Source: Calothrix sp. NIES-4105 (GTDB taxonomy: Bacteria > Cyanobacteriota > Cyanobacteriia > Cyanobacteriales > Nostocaceae). From it: a stretch of 64,000 nt of DNA. Position numbers and translations under genes: made by a program. Of this stretch, positions 35,223 through 44,242 are shown in pieces. The number at the start of each line of letters is the position of its first letter. Positions within the stretch are counted from its first letter, which is position 1. The notes under the pieces were generated by a model, which did no database searches, had not been told where the DNA came from, and worked only from the letters and a program-made list of their open reading frames with translations. The stretch is from contig NZ_AP018290.1 of NCBI RefSeq assembly GCF_002368415.1, forward strand, positions 372,001-436,000, written 5' to 3'.

Positions 35223-36121
35223 TTTTTCACTGTTATAGGTGGTTGTTCTTTGTTTTGCATTTCTAAAAGTTCTGGAACTGTGACAAATTTATATCCTTGT
35301 TGTCTTAATTTACTTATAATTTGCGGTAAGGCTGTTACTGTGTGGCTACGATTTCCTCCTCCATCGTGCATTAGTACTATACCACCAGGCGCCACTTTGG
35401 TAGCTCGTTTGATTAATGTAGATACAGAAGGTATGCGATAGTCTTCTGAGTCAGCAGACCATAATATAGTTGAGTGGTTTTGATTTTTGGCATATTCTAC
35501 TAAACCGTTATTTAAAATTCCTCCGGGTGGACGAAATAATGTTGTTTTGGCGCCTGTAGTTTGATAAATTATATCTGCTGTGCTTTCAATTTCTGATGCT
35601 GCTAACTGTGGATTCATATGCATGTACCAGTGGTGCCATGTATGGTTGCCGATAGCATGACCTTCTGCAAGGACGTTTTTTGCTTGCTGTGGATAAGCTT
35701 TGACGTTTTGTCCGATCATAAAGAAAGTCGCTTTGATATGGTTTTGACGCAGTATTTTTAAAACTTGCTCTGTGGAGTTATGCCAAGGACCATCATCAAA
35801 CGTTAAAGCTACGTATTTCTCTGTTGTATTGAGTTTTACATCATGTACTACTGTTCCAGCAAAGTTTGATGGTGCATGAAAAGATATTTTACTTTCTGGC
35901 ACCAATGCCTGAGAATGGTGTGTTTCATTAAATACTGTTGAGGATAAAGTATTTGCTGGCACCTGATTAGAAGAATCTCCTTTGCCAAAGGCTTCTTGCT
36001 GGTTTTGTCTAGTTAATAAAGTGTAAGTTAATACACTTGTGGAAATGATAATAGATATCAATAGTAAGCGTCTTAGAAAAAATGACTTTTTAGTTTTTAC
36101 TTTCTTTATTCGAGTTTTCAT
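35219..36121 (-). CDS. Polysaccharide deacetylase (NodB homology)
   Basis: 300 residues. An N-terminal signal anchor (about 12-34) is followed by a linker and a NodB domain: motif 1 TFDDGPWHNST (catalytic Asp and metal Asp), motif 2 GNHTWHHW (HxxxH-type metal site), motif 3 RPPGG, and the late LMHDGGGN region with the conserved His. It would remove acetyl groups from peptidoglycan or exopolysaccharide outside the cytoplasmic membrane. The length is normal for the family. It is convergent with the PIN relic, sharing 4 bases. Confidence 0.9.
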   Translation of the reverse strand: MKTRIKKVKTKKSFFLRRLLLISIIISTSVLTYTLLTRQNQQEAFGKGDSSNQVPANTLSSTVFNETHHSQALVPESKISFHAPSNFAGTVVHDVKLNTTEKYVALTFDDGPWHNSTEQVLKILRQNHIKATFFMIGQNVKAYPQQAKNVLAEGHAIGNHTWHHWYMHMNPQLAASEIESTADIIYQTTGAKTTLFRPPGGILNNGLVEYAKNQNHSTILWSADSEDYRIPSVSTLIKRATKVAPGGIVLMHDGGGNRSHTVTALPQIISKLRQQGYKFVTVPELLEMQNKEQPPITVKN

Positions 36122-36214
36122 ATATTTGTACCCAAATAACCAGGCTCAATCCTACCACAACTTAAAATTATTTTTCGTTTAGGCACCATAGGTTTTTAGA
36201 TGACGATAAAGTTA

Positions 36215-37039
36215 TTAATAAAGCGTGTATTTAGATATTTGCTGTTTCAATTTTGGAATCGTTGTTTCGTCATTGCTTTCGAGGGTGCATAATATATCAT
36301 GTATCAGGGGCACTTCTAGCTGTAAACTTTCGATTAGTTGACGTTCATTGAATACGTCTTTGGGTTCTCCTTCTAATATTAATTTTCCTGAGTCCATGAC
36401 AAATATCCAGTCTGCCCAACGATATATTAAGTCGAGGTCATGTGATGCCATCAGTACTGAAGTACCATGATGATGAATCTTTTTAAGCGTTGCCATGAGG
36501 TTACGCGAATGTAGTTTATCTAGATATGCGGTTGGTTCGTCGAGTAAAAGTAGTTGAGGTTGCAACACCATTACATCAGCGATGGATACTCGCTTTTTTT
36601 GACCTAAGCTCATGTGATGAACTGGTGTTTGTGCGAGTTCTATTAAGTCAAATTCTTCTAAAGCTTGTTCAACGCGCGTTTTTATTTCTATTTCTGGTAA
36701 ACCTAAATTACACAAACCATAAGAAATATCTTCTTCAACGGTTGAGGCAACTAGTTGTTGTTCGGGGTCTTGAAAGATTAAACCAACTTGTTGACGTAGT
36801 TGTATTAGTGATTTACGATTATACTCTATAGGTTGGCCCTTCCAAATAACAGAACCTTTGTTTGGTTTATATAATCCGTTTGCTAATAAAAATAAAGTTG
36901 TCTTGCCACAACCGTTTTGACCAACTAACGCGCACTTTTTACCTGTAGGTATTTTTAATGTTAGTCCATTCAATGCGGTTTTCTTGGCGCCTGTATATGT
37001 ATAGTATACTTGTTGTAGTTCGAGTAGATATTCATGCAT
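36215..37039 (-). CDS. cbiO: Cobalt ECF transporter ATPase CbiO
   Basis: 274 residues. An ABC ATPase with Walker A GQNGCGKTT, Q-loop FQDPEQQLV (typical of ECF ATPases), signature MSLGQKKR, Walker B LLLLDEPTAYLD and H-loop SHD. It powers the CbiMNQO cobalt importer. Its start overlaps the end of cbiQ by 8 bases, so it is the last gene of the operon on this strand. Confidence 0.93.
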   Translation of the reverse strand: MHEYLLELQQVYYTYTGAKKTALNGLTLKIPTGKKCALVGQNGCGKTTLFLLANGLYKPNKGSVIWKGQPIEYNRKSLIQLRQQVGLIFQDPEQQLVASTVEEDISYGLCNLGLPEIEIKTRVEQALEEFDLIELAQTPVHHMSLGQKKRVSIADVMVLQPQLLLLDEPTAYLDKLHSRNLMATLKKIHHHGTSVLMASHDLDLIYRWADWIFVMDSGKLILEGEPKDVFNERQLIESLQLEVPLIHDILCTLESNDETTIPKLKQQISKYTLY

Positions 37040-37826
37040 TGTGAAATATTTCTAGTAAAATTAATAAGGTACAGCCGAAAATCGCTTCTAATGAATACCG
37101 TTTCGACGGTTTATAGCGTTCTGGATACCAAACACGAAATTCTCCATTAAAACCGCGCGATTCTACACTTAATGATATTTGACGATAATTTTCAATAGTC
37201 CGCTGAAATAATTGTCCAATTAACAGCGCTAAACTTTTCATGCTAGAGTTAAAAGTGCGGTATCCAAACCTTGCTTGCTGTGCTGTCCATAGTTCGCTAG
37301 CTGTATTTAATAAAACAAAAATAAAACGATACATCAATAATAGCAATTCTGTTAAAAGCTGTGGAAAGCCTAATTTACGTAGAGTTTGCAGCAATTCTAC
37401 GAACGGAACCGTCAACATGATAAAATATAAACACGAAAGAGCAGAAGCGGCGCGCGTTAATATAGTCACTACTTGAATTATTCCTTTGTGGCTAATATAT
37501 ATATAGTAAGAGCCTATTTTGAACCCTGTTAATAAATCAGCTTGTATAGAAGCTAAATTAGAAATATCTACCGCATTAAAAGCTAAAGCAGGTACACTCG
37601 TTAGCCAAAATAAAAAGGCAACGTATATTAAACGCGAATAAGTTTTAATGGGAATACGCGCGTAAACAACTATCCAAATACTCATCCAAAGTGCAATTAA
37701 GATTTGTACAGTGGGGTGAGAAAAATAAGTAATCACAAAAAGGGTAGTTGCCAACATTAATTTATGTCTAACTGGCAACCACCGCAAATTATTAGTGTAT
37801 GCGAGTGTGTCTATCTGTATTTTCAT
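37032..37826 (-). CDS. cbiQ: Cobalt ECF transporter T component CbiQ
   Basis: 264 residues. Transmembrane helices in the N-terminal and central parts are followed by the conserved coupling helices: LLMYRFIFVLLNTASELWTAQQAR, then the second Ala-Arg-type motif RFGYRTFNSS. These contact the ATPase. The start ATG at 37826 overlaps the end of cbiN by 35 bases. The low-GC, dense overlap and conserved order leave little doubt about the assignment. Confidence 0.9.
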   Translation of the reverse strand: MKIQIDTLAYTNNLRWLPVRHKLMLATTLFVITYFSHPTVQILIALWMSIWIVVYARIPIKTYSRLIYVAFLFWLTSVPALAFNAVDISNLASIQADLLTGFKIGSYYIYISHKGIIQVVTILTRAASALSCLYFIMLTVPFVELLQTLRKLGFPQLLTELLLLMYRFIFVLLNTASELWTAQQARFGYRTFNSSMKSLALLIGQLFQRTIENYRQISLSVESRGFNGEFRVWYPERYKPSKRYSLEAIFGCTLLILLEIFHNA

Positions 37827-38109
37827 CCCGTTTTTTACTTTCGCTGCGTCCTTTATATAAACCTATTACATAACCAACAACACCTGCTCCACCTGCTGCT
37901 TGCACCGAAAATAACAAACTTGCAACTTCTGAGCTAGGTAACTCGAATACAGGTTTAAACCAAGGTTTGTACTGTGGATGTAGTTCAGTTATTGCTTCTT
38001 TAGCTTTATCATCAGACCCTCCATATCCACCTTTCACAAATAATAATGGCGCCACTGCTAATCCTACTACTGTTATGAATAATAGCCAGTTGTTGCTTCT
38101 GTTTGACAT
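37792..38109 (-). CDS. cbiN: Cobalt ECF transporter component CbiN
   Basis: 105 residues. Two transmembrane helices (about 9-24 and 63-85) flank a periplasmic loop with GGSDDKAKEAITELHPQYKPWF, the CbiN signature that helps load the metal into CbiM. The ATG follows AAAGGAG 12 bases upstream. The C-terminal tail is polar and overlaps cbiQ. Confidence 0.9.
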   Translation of the reverse strand: MSNRSNNWLLFITVVGLAVAPLLFVKGGYGGSDDKAKEAITELHPQYKPWFKPVFELPSSEVASLLFSVQAAGGAGVVGYVIGLYKGRSESKKRDENTDRHTRIH

Positions 38110-38174
38110 GATTGTGATTTGCTCCTTTTTGATAATTTGAACCTCTCCCCCTAAAAGTAGGGGGGGTTAGGTTT

Positions 38175-38951
38175 TTATACTTCACCTTTAATTAAATTCA
38201 ACATTTCCAACTCTTGGCGCCCATAGTTAGTCAACCAGTTCCATACCAAAACAGTTAGTAAACCTTCGCTAATAGCTAATGGAAGCTGTGTAATTGCAAA
38301 AATACCTGCAAATTTAAGCAATGAAGCCATAAAACCACCTGTTGCCGCAGGAAACGCTAAAGCTAATTGTATAGATGTAACTATATATGTAACTAAGTCA
38401 GCGACAGCAGAGGCTAAGAATATTGCTAATCTTTGCTTGCCAGTTGGCATGATTAAACGATATATCCAAAACGCCACAATTGGCCCAACTATTGCCATTG
38501 AAAACGCATTGGCGCCTAATGTCGTTAAACCACCGTGTGCTAATAATAATGCTTGAAATATTAATACTAGTGTTCCAAGTACTGACATTGTTAATGGACC
38601 AAATAATATGGCGCCTAAACCCGTACCTGTTGGGTGCGAACAGCTACCCGTAACTGAGGGTATTTTCAATGCTGACAATACAAACGTAAATGCACCCGAT
38701 AAAGCTAAGAGTAACTTTAATTCCGGTTTTTCGTTGGTAATACGTGTGACGCTACGTAAACCTAATATAAAAAACGGTAAGGCAACTACAAACCAGAATA
38801 TTGCCCACTCTTTAGGTAAAAAACCTTCCATAATATGCATTGCATGAGCTTTCGCCTCTGAACCAACAACTAAGTAAAAGCTCAAAAATGCCATTAAACT
38901 TAAATTAATTAGGCGCCATTTCCGGGATGATATTGAAATATTACTTAACAT
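38175..38951 (-). CDS. cbiM: Cobalt ECF transporter substrate-specific component CbiM
   Basis: 258 residues. A cleavable signal-like start precedes [13 protein letters not shown]: mature CbiM begins at the Met-His-Ile motif, whose amino terminus and His coordinate Co(II). Further conserved features are [22 protein letters not shown] and the five to six membrane helices. TAAGGA precedes the ATG. A cobalamin riboswitch lies about 330 bases upstream on the same strand, arguing for cobalt and against nickel as the substrate. Confidence 0.92.
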   Translation of the reverse strand: MLSNISISSRKWRLINLSLMAFLSFYLVVGSEAKAHAMHIMEGFLPKEWAIFWFVVALPFFILGLRSVTRITNEKPELKLLLALSGAFTFVLSALKIPSVTGSCSHPTGTGLGAILFGPLTMSVLGTLVLIFQALLLAHGGLTTLGANAFSMAIVGPIVAFWIYRLIMPTGKQRLAIFLASAVADLVTYIVTSIQLALAFPAATGGFMASLLKFAGIFAITQLPLAISEGLLTVLVWNWLTNYGRQELEMLNLIKGEV

Positions 38952-39282
38952 TCCTTATACCTTACTGATACTTTAGAAGTATTTACTATTGCGACTATAG
39001 CTAATATCCTTAAAAAGGATGCTCAAAGAATATATGATATACTCCCACTTCAATATGTGCCACATGAAATAAATTATCATTACCAATTTTTGCGTCCCAT
39101 CAAGCAAATAATTGTTCTATCAAATCTAGATAATTATAACGATTCAAACAATTTGCTCAAAACTGCTACAGTCGCTTGCTTTCTACCACCAACGCAAGCG
39201 TTACTCAAAAATTTAAAGCACTGCATTTTCACCTATACCTCGTAGATGAGCATTGTAAATATATATTAAAGACACAAACGGC
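38952..39282. other. Leader between the cobalamin riboswitch and cbiM
   Basis: An AT-rich 330-base stretch downstream of the aptamer on the minus strand, where the expression platform should lie. No gene. Short plus-strand frames at 39057-39382 are not supported, since they run through the riboswitch. Confidence 0.6.
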
Positions 39283-39405
39283 GGGCATTCTGACTTTCAA
39301 GCATAAAAGTAACTACTTGATTCACAGTTGCGGGACAGCGACGGATTTTCACCGAACTTTCCCCGTTACCTCTAATGGCTGATACCCACTAGAACCGACT
39401 CAATC
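39283..39405 (-). ncRNA. Cobalamin (AdoCbl) riboswitch
   Basis: On the minus strand the core reads GGTAACGGGGAAAGTTCGGT, then the B12 box GAAAATCCGTCGCTGTCCCG and CAACTGTG, then GAAAGTCAGAATGCC at the 3' side. These are the conserved elements of the cobalamin class aptamer. Binding of adenosylcobalamin represses downstream genes, here the cbiMNQO cobalt importer. Confidence 0.9.
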
Positions 39406-39534
39406 ACGGTAACATACATGAGTATATTTGACACGTGGGAATTATGAATATATATAACTTTTGTCGCTAAGTTGAGTATTTGGCAACATTACAATAATGT
39501 TACTTACAGGACTTATCGAGGAGCGAGAACGCAA

Positions 39535-39852
39535 ATGAAACCCATGCAACTCATATCTGGTTCGCTCTTAGCAGTAAGTATACTGTTTGGAGTTCCTGTA
39601 GTTCGGGCAGTACCCCAACCATTAATTCAACCAAACATCGAACGAAGCAATTTACAGCAATATTACAACCAAGGTGTGAAAAAACTTGCGAGTGGTAATT
39701 TTAATGGAGCAGTACAAGATTTTGACAAGGTAGTACAATTAGACCCAAAGTATGCTGAAGCGTATTGTTTACGGGGACTAGCGAAAGCACAGTTAAAAAA
39801 TTTTCAAGCTGCGTTAACAGATTATAACCAAGCGTTAAAGTTAGAATACTGA
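39535..39852 (+). CDS. Exported TPR protein
   Basis: 105 residues from ATG 39535 (GAGGAGCGAGAAC upstream); a start at 39472 is less likely. A signal peptide with cleavage after VVRA precedes two tetratricopeptide units: YYNQGVKKLASGNFNGAVQD and YCLRGLAKAQLKNFQAALTD. TPR proteins are scaffolds; this one would sit in the periplasm. It stands alone. Confidence 0.8.
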   Translation: MKPMQLISGSLLAVSILFGVPVVRAVPQPLIQPNIERSNLQQYYNQGVKKLASGNFNGAVQDFDKVVQLDPKYAEAYCLRGLAKAQLKNFQAALTDYNQALKLEY

Positions 39853-40021
39853 AATGTTTCAGCAAACACAAGCTTTACTCCAAAAAATAAAAATGTAGCA
39901 AATTCAGAAACTTTTAGGCGCCTATTTTAGTCGAAAGCGAGTGTTGTGTTAACTAATTGCTTGACCGTGAGGTATATTATCGAATACGCTAGGCGGTCAG
40001 GCTTGTTTTTTAAGGAAGACT

Positions 40022-40405
40022 ATGAACAAGAAATTCATTCTCATTTTGCTTTCGAGTTCGACAGTATTTACCTCGTTAATGTCAACATTATCGGTAATTA
40101 ATCCAGCACATGCGGCAGAAGCACGTTTAGAGCAGAAGTTAATTCATACGCGCGACAATAAAACATGTATCACCAATCCTCACGGTCATCATAATTTTAT
40201 TTGTATTCGTGATTCTGAAAGAAATCCTGGCGCTAAACCTGTTGTATCGCAAACTGTTGTTAATGGTGCATCAAATACAAATGTTGCCATGTTAGATTTT
40301 ACAGAAGCAGAAAGCGATGCAGCAATTAAGTTATTTGGTTGTGACTGCCCATATTGTCTAAATTCCTTACGTCAGTTAACGGGTACAGGTAACTTGGTTT
40401 ATTAA
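40022..40405 (+). CDS. Exported hypothetical protein with Cys cluster
   Basis: 127 residues. A signal peptide (hydrophobic core 4-27, cleavage after HAA) is followed by a mature part with Cys in TCITN and ICIRD and a C-terminal CDCPYCLNSLRQL. The paired cysteines suggest disulfides or metal binding in the periplasm. I recall similar secreted cyanobacterial hypotheticals but no function. AAGGAAGACT precedes the ATG. Two GGCGCC sites lie directly downstream (40431, 40466). Confidence 0.7.
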   Translation: MNKKFILILLSSSTVFTSLMSTLSVINPAHAAEARLEQKLIHTRDNKTCITNPHGHHNFICIRDSERNPGAKPVVSQTVVNGASNTNVAMLDFTEAESDAAIKLFGCDCPYCLNSLRQLTGTGNLVY

Positions 40406-40593
40406 AGCTGTAATGTACCATCTTTAATATTGGCGCCATTGAAAATATTGGTGTGTGAAGATTATTGGCGCCATCTCATGTTACTGCATGTTACTGGTAA
40501 CCAGACAGTAAACGTTGCTGCTTACCTCTTACGCACAGGAATTTTTCATTATAAATTATAATCTACAGTTTGACAATTATAATTTTTTTGCCT

Positions 40594-40983
40594 CTATAAC
40601 GCTATCAATTTTTCGACTCGTTCTTTTACCTGGTCGCGAACAGCACGAAATTTTTCTATATCATGTCCTTCTGGGTCTTCAAGCTGCCAATCTTCAAATA
40701 TTTCTCGAACTACCCAAGCTTCGGGTAAGTTAACACCACATCCACATAAAGAAATTACTGCATCAAACTCTTGCGGATTAAATTGATTCAATGCTTTTGA
40801 TGTTTGGTGACTAATATCAATTCCTATTTCTGCCATAACTTTAACAGTCATAGGGTCTACATGACTTGCCTCTAAACCCGAACTTGACACTTCTATTTTA
40901 CCTGCACCTATGACCTTTGCGAATCCTTCTGCCATTTGGGAACGGCGAGAATTTTTCTTACATACAAACATGATTTTTTTCAT
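40594..40983 (-). CDS. arsC: Arsenate reductase, low-molecular-weight phosphatase type
   Basis: 129 residues. The P-loop VCKKNSRRSQMAE (C8-x5-R) and SLCGCGVNLPEAW with two further cysteines identify the thiol-dependent arsenate reductase, close to the Synechocystis glutathione/glutaredoxin-linked enzyme. It reduces As(V) to As(III). It starts 4 bases after the aquaporin gene ends, so the two are co-transcribed. Confidence 0.9.
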   Translation of the reverse strand: MKKIMFVCKKNSRRSQMAEGFAKVIGAGKIEVSSSGLEASHVDPMTVKVMAEIGIDISHQTSKALNQFNPQEFDAVISLCGCGVNLPEAWVVREIFEDWQLEDPEGHDIEKFRAVRDQVKERVEKLIAL

Positions 40984-40987
40984 AACT

Positions 40988-41680
40988 TTAAAGCTGATAA
41001 TTATCAGGACGCTGCAAAATTATTTTATATACAATTACCGCTATTTGTGCCCCTAATATCGGCGCCGCCCAATATATCCACTGGTGCTGCCATATACCCG
41101 CGAATAATGCAGGTGCAAATGAACGTGCGGGGTTCATACTGGCGCCTGTTATCGGGCCCATACATGCTGCTTCTAAACCAACTGTTAACCCTATTGCTAG
41201 CCCTGCAAACCCAGAAGGCGCCCTTCTATCAAGTCCAGAACCGAAAATCACAAACATCAAAATAAACGTTAGAACTGTTTCTAATATAAATGACTGCGAC
41301 CAATTTCCATTTAATGGTAATGTCGCTCCTAAATTCCCAACTTTTCCAAAACTTATCATTAATAACCCTGAAGCAATTACTGCCCCTGTTAACTGTGCGA
41401 ATATATACGGCAATACCCGACGCTTTGGAAAAAACCCACTCGTCCATAACGCTAACGTTACCGCAGGATTAAAATGGGCGCCGCTTATATGTCCTACTGA
41501 ATATATTAAAGCAGCAACAACTGCACCAAATACAAAACTTACCCCAATATGCGTTATCGCCCCTTGACTTATATTATTTACGATGACGGCGCCTGTTCCT
41601 ACAAAAACTAAAACAAATGTTCCGATCGTTTCTGCAATCACAGCACTCCTGCACTTAACAACTTCTTGCAAAAATTTCAC
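40988..41680 (-). CDS. MIP-family channel (aquaglyceroporin-like, AqpS-type context)
   Basis: About 230 residues from GTG at 41678-41680 (GGGGA just upstream); the frame extends to a TTG at 41758, which I consider too long for the family. Six transmembrane helices with the two pore signatures HFNPAVTLALW and SMNPARSFAPAL. Located between arsR and arsC without an arsB or acr3 gene in the window, it may let As(III) flow out after reduction, as proposed for the Sinorhizobium aqpS-arsC arrangement. That is inference from context. Confidence 0.85.
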   Translation of the reverse strand: MKFLQEVVKCRSAVIAETIGTFVLVFVGTGAVIVNNISQGAITHIGVSFVFGAVVAALIYSVGHISGAHFNPAVTLALWTSGFFPKRRVLPYIFAQLTGAVIASGLLMISFGKVGNLGATLPLNGNWSQSFILETVLTFILMFVIFGSGLDRRAPSGFAGLAIGLTVGLEAACMGPITGASMNPARSFAPALFAGIWQHQWIYWAAPILGAQIAVIVYKIILQRPDNYQL

Positions 41681-41875
41681 TCCCCATTGTCGAACAGGTA
41701 TACTATTCCGTCCTAAATATGAACCCCGTAAGATGATTTTAGATTTAACCACGACCAAACTATTATAAACTTATACTTATATCATTTCAAAAAAAATTGA
41801 TATGTCAAGTGCATTAATATTGCGATAAGCGATCGTATATATACAGGACTTACGATATTGTCACAATTAGAAGCT

Positions 41876-41936
41876 GGTGCGATCAGGCTACAAGTCTTAT
41901 CACTACGTTCAAATTTTTCCGAAGCCTGATCGCACC
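41876..41936. repeat. Perfect 14-bp inverted repeat GGTGCGATCAGGCT
   Basis: Arms at 41876-41889 and 41923-41936 are exact inverse complements around a 33-base loop. The unit lies between arsR and the aquaporin gene and could act as an attenuating hairpin in the ars transcript. Confidence 0.75.
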
Positions 41937-41992
41937 CTACGGTTAAATATTGCTTACTTAAGGATTTGGAGGCGCCAACAAAAAATTGGGTA

Positions 41993-42058
41993 GGGTGTGT
42001 GAAAGCTATTACAGTCAAGCAGTGTAACGAACAATTAAAATGCTTTCACGCACCATCG
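41993..42058. repeat. Hairpin repeat GGTGTGTGAAAGC ... GCTTTCACGCACC
   Basis: Same family as 2401-2463, including the trailing ATCGA. Short frames across 41782-42018 are not supported. Confidence 0.65.
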
Positions 42059-42141
42059 ACTATTAATAGTACAAGTGTAGAAAAATGAATAGCTGAAGGA
42101 AATTGGTTAAAATGGGAAATAGCTAAATTTATACAGAAGTA

Positions 42142-42465
42142 TTAAGTATCAGTGCAAGAAGAAGCAGGTATATGGCGGATTGAGCTAAAATCGGCGAGAT
42201 ATAATTCTAAAAGAGCAAATTGAGGCGGATTTAGACTATAATATATCCAACGTCCTTGTTGACGTGAATTAACAAAACCAGCTTCTTTAAGTATTTTGAG
42301 ATGAAATGATAGTTTTGACTGCGTGGCGCCGAGAACACTACATAAGTCGCATACGCACAGTTCTTTGTGTCTCAAAAGTTCTAAAACGCGAATCCGTAAT
42401 GGGTCAGAAAGTGCATGAAAGCCAGCAGCAATATCGTCCGGAGTAGCGACAATCGAAGTTAACAT
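42142..42465 (-). CDS. arsR: ArsR-family repressor
   Basis: 107 residues. Winged-helix core ALSDPLRIRVLELLRHKELCVCDLC with the metalloid-binding ELCVCDLC motif (Cys-x-Cys-x2-Cys), then the recognition helix QSKLSFHLKILKEAGFV and the wing GRWIYYSLN. It would derepress the ars genes on As(III) binding. The gene heads the ars set on the minus strand, about 460 bases before the aquaporin gene. Confidence 0.9.
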   Translation of the reverse strand: MLTSIVATPDDIAAGFHALSDPLRIRVLELLRHKELCVCDLCSVLGATQSKLSFHLKILKEAGFVNSRQQGRWIYYSLNPPQFALLELYLADFSSIRHIPASSCTDT

Positions 42466-42615
42466 TAGTTTTCATAGCTAGTACCTTTTCGATTATGTAC
42501 TCAGCTTGTAAAAATTTCACGTTAATTTTGCGACGTATTTTCTTTATACTTTATATAAATATTGTTAAGGTTGGGTTCCATACAACGAAACCCAAACCAT
42601 AATATCGTTACATAG

Positions 42616-43047
42616 TTAGGCGCCGATACCGACTAATTGGATGTCAAACACCAAATCTTCGCCTGCGAGAGGATGATTTGCATCTAGAGTTATGGTAGAG
42701 TCAGAGACATCAGTGATAACAACGGGTATAACTTCACCACTAGGTTGCTGAATTTGTAGCTGTTGGCCAACTTCAGGCTCTAACTCAGGTGGCATTTGTT
42801 CACGCTCTACCTCTATTACCATGTCAGGACGGTATGTACCATATGCTTGGTCAACGGGGATATGAGTAGTTTTTGAGTCTCCAGTATTCATTCCTACAAC
42901 TGCTTCCTCAAATCCAGCTATCAGTTGTCCTGTACCAATTGTAAACTCTAGGGGGTCGCCTCCTGACGAAGAATCGAATATTGTGCCATCAGTCAATTTA
43001 CCTGTATAGTGTACTGTTACTGTGTCACCTGCTTTTGCTTGTCCCAT
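42616..43047 (-). CDS. FKBP-type peptidyl-prolyl isomerase (SlyD-like)
   Basis: 143 residues. FKBP strand DTVTVHYTGKLTDGTIFDSS and GQLIAGFEEAVVGMNTGD, followed by the insert-in-flap domain (PPELEPEVGQQLQIQ) and a return to FKBP with VTLDANHPLAGEDLVF-like sequence (here ITLDANHPLAGEDLVFDI). This is the SlyD architecture without the His-rich tail. It assists folding of cytosolic proteins. Confidence 0.92.
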   Translation of the reverse strand: MGQAKAGDTVTVHYTGKLTDGTIFDSSSGGDPLEFTIGTGQLIAGFEEAVVGMNTGDSKTTHIPVDQAYGTYRPDMVIEVEREQMPPELEPEVGQQLQIQQPSGEVIPVVITDVSDSTITLDANHPLAGEDLVFDIQLVGIGA

Positions 43048-43262
43048 TGGTATTTCTCCAAAAGTTTTGTATTCGTGTAAATCTTAAGGTACAGACCTGC
43101 ATACCATCTGAACAGTGAAAGGAAGCACTTGACATCCCTCCTTGGTCAGGTATTATATAGACTGCATCCGAGCGATTTAAAGGTGTAATTTAACACTTTT
43201 AATAGTAAATCAAATTAACTACCGAATCACATTATCCTAAAAATATAACAAGGTTTGCAGAA
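43048..43262 (+). promoter_or_regulatory. Orphan promoter-like site followed by a hairpin
   Basis: TTGACA near 43129 and TATTATATAGA about 18 bases downstream form a strong sigma-70-type promoter pointing right. A hairpin AAAGGTGT / ACACTTTT follows about 40 bases later. No gene starts here on the plus strand, so a short transcript is possible. Confidence 0.3.
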
Positions 43263-43420
43263 TCAACAAAAATTTAATAGTGGTTGTGAATAGGGAACAA
43301 TTACTCTAATTCCTGCTTGTGCAAAAACTTTTCTTTTCAACTCTAAATTCTTGCCTGAAGTTGAATCTGATACTTCGACTACTAAAAAAATATCTTCAGG
43401 ATAAGGGTGACGCTTTTTTA
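43263..43420 (-). pseudogene. Uma2-family C-terminal fragment
   Basis: The minus-strand frame PYPEDIFLVVEVSDST, GKNLELKRKVFAQAGIRV matches the catalytic half of Uma2 proteins (ExVExK region). There is no start or N-terminal half, and it ends at TGA 43263-43265. Confidence 0.75.
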
Positions 43421-43466
43421 GATTTTAGCGCCACATACCCAACGTCACAATATTTGTCGTATGCAG

Positions 43467-43994
43467 TTAATCTCCACCTAAAAAATTGACTTCTTCGAGT
43501 TCTGCTGCTCGTTGCGCGCGTGAACATACCCAGTCAGTTGAAACTACTGCAGGCCACCCTTTACGTACTGCTTCGGGACATATTGTGTAAATTGTCAGTT
43601 GACAGTCGATTAATTCTAATCCAGATTTTTCAACTTGTTTTGTTGCTTGTTTGAGAATTGAGCTATTTTCAAACTCGATTGTCATGTTACACTGTGTACA
43701 CACCATGTGGTGATGATGATTTGGTGATGATGTATTAAGTTCGTAATGCTTGTGTACCTCTGCTAACTCTAGTTCCCGCAATATCCCCATCCGTGTCATT
43801 AGCTTTACGGTACGGTAAATAGTAGACAAGCTTATTCCTTCTTGACGCTTTTCTAATAGAACGAATAACTCCTCTGCACTTAGATGCTTACCTTGTGGCA
43901 GATTCTGAAACACTTCTAATATTACTTCCCGTTGTGGTGTTAATCGCCACCCTTTGGAATTTAATTCGGCTTTGAGAGAATTTGCTGTATACAT
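43467..43994 (-). CDS. Fur-family regulator, probably Zur (FurB)
   Basis: 175 residues. Winged-helix domain with SLKAELNSKGWRLTPQREVIL and SLSTIYRTVKLM, then the dimerisation domain HKHYELN, HHHHMVCTQC (structural zinc CxxC) and ICPEAVRKGWP ... VCSRAQ carrying the second cysteine pair in expanded spacing. The sequence is closest to what I recall of cyanobacterial FurB/Zur, the zinc-uptake repressor, but PerR-type function cannot be excluded. It stands alone. Confidence 0.8.
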   Translation of the reverse strand: MYTANSLKAELNSKGWRLTPQREVILEVFQNLPQGKHLSAEELFVLLEKRQEGISLSTIYRTVKLMTRMGILRELELAEVHKHYELNTSSPNHHHHMVCTQCNMTIEFENSSILKQATKQVEKSGLELIDCQLTIYTICPEAVRKGWPAVVSTDWVCSRAQRAAELEEVNFLGGD

Positions 43995-44242
43995 AAATTA
44001 CACCTCATGAGCTAGATACATCGCTTCATGATACGGTACATCGGCGCCGATTTGCAATAAACCTACACTATTGAGAAAAATCTTCATATATTGAGGTGCG
44101 AAATTTCCTTATCCAAATTTGTTAAACAGAATTCTTGACAATATAAATATTCTTAAATACGATGGTTTCTCGATTATGTTTTTTTGTAACGCGCGTACTA
44201 ACTGCGTGTTACGTCTCTCTGTGTTCCTCACGTCATATCTAC

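Noticed and set aside
39057-39382. Two small plus-strand frames
   Set aside because: They overlap the cobalamin riboswitch and its leader on the minus strand and show no protein family features.
41782-42018. 78-codon minus-strand frame
   Set aside because: It runs through two inverted-repeat elements and has no recognisable protein features.
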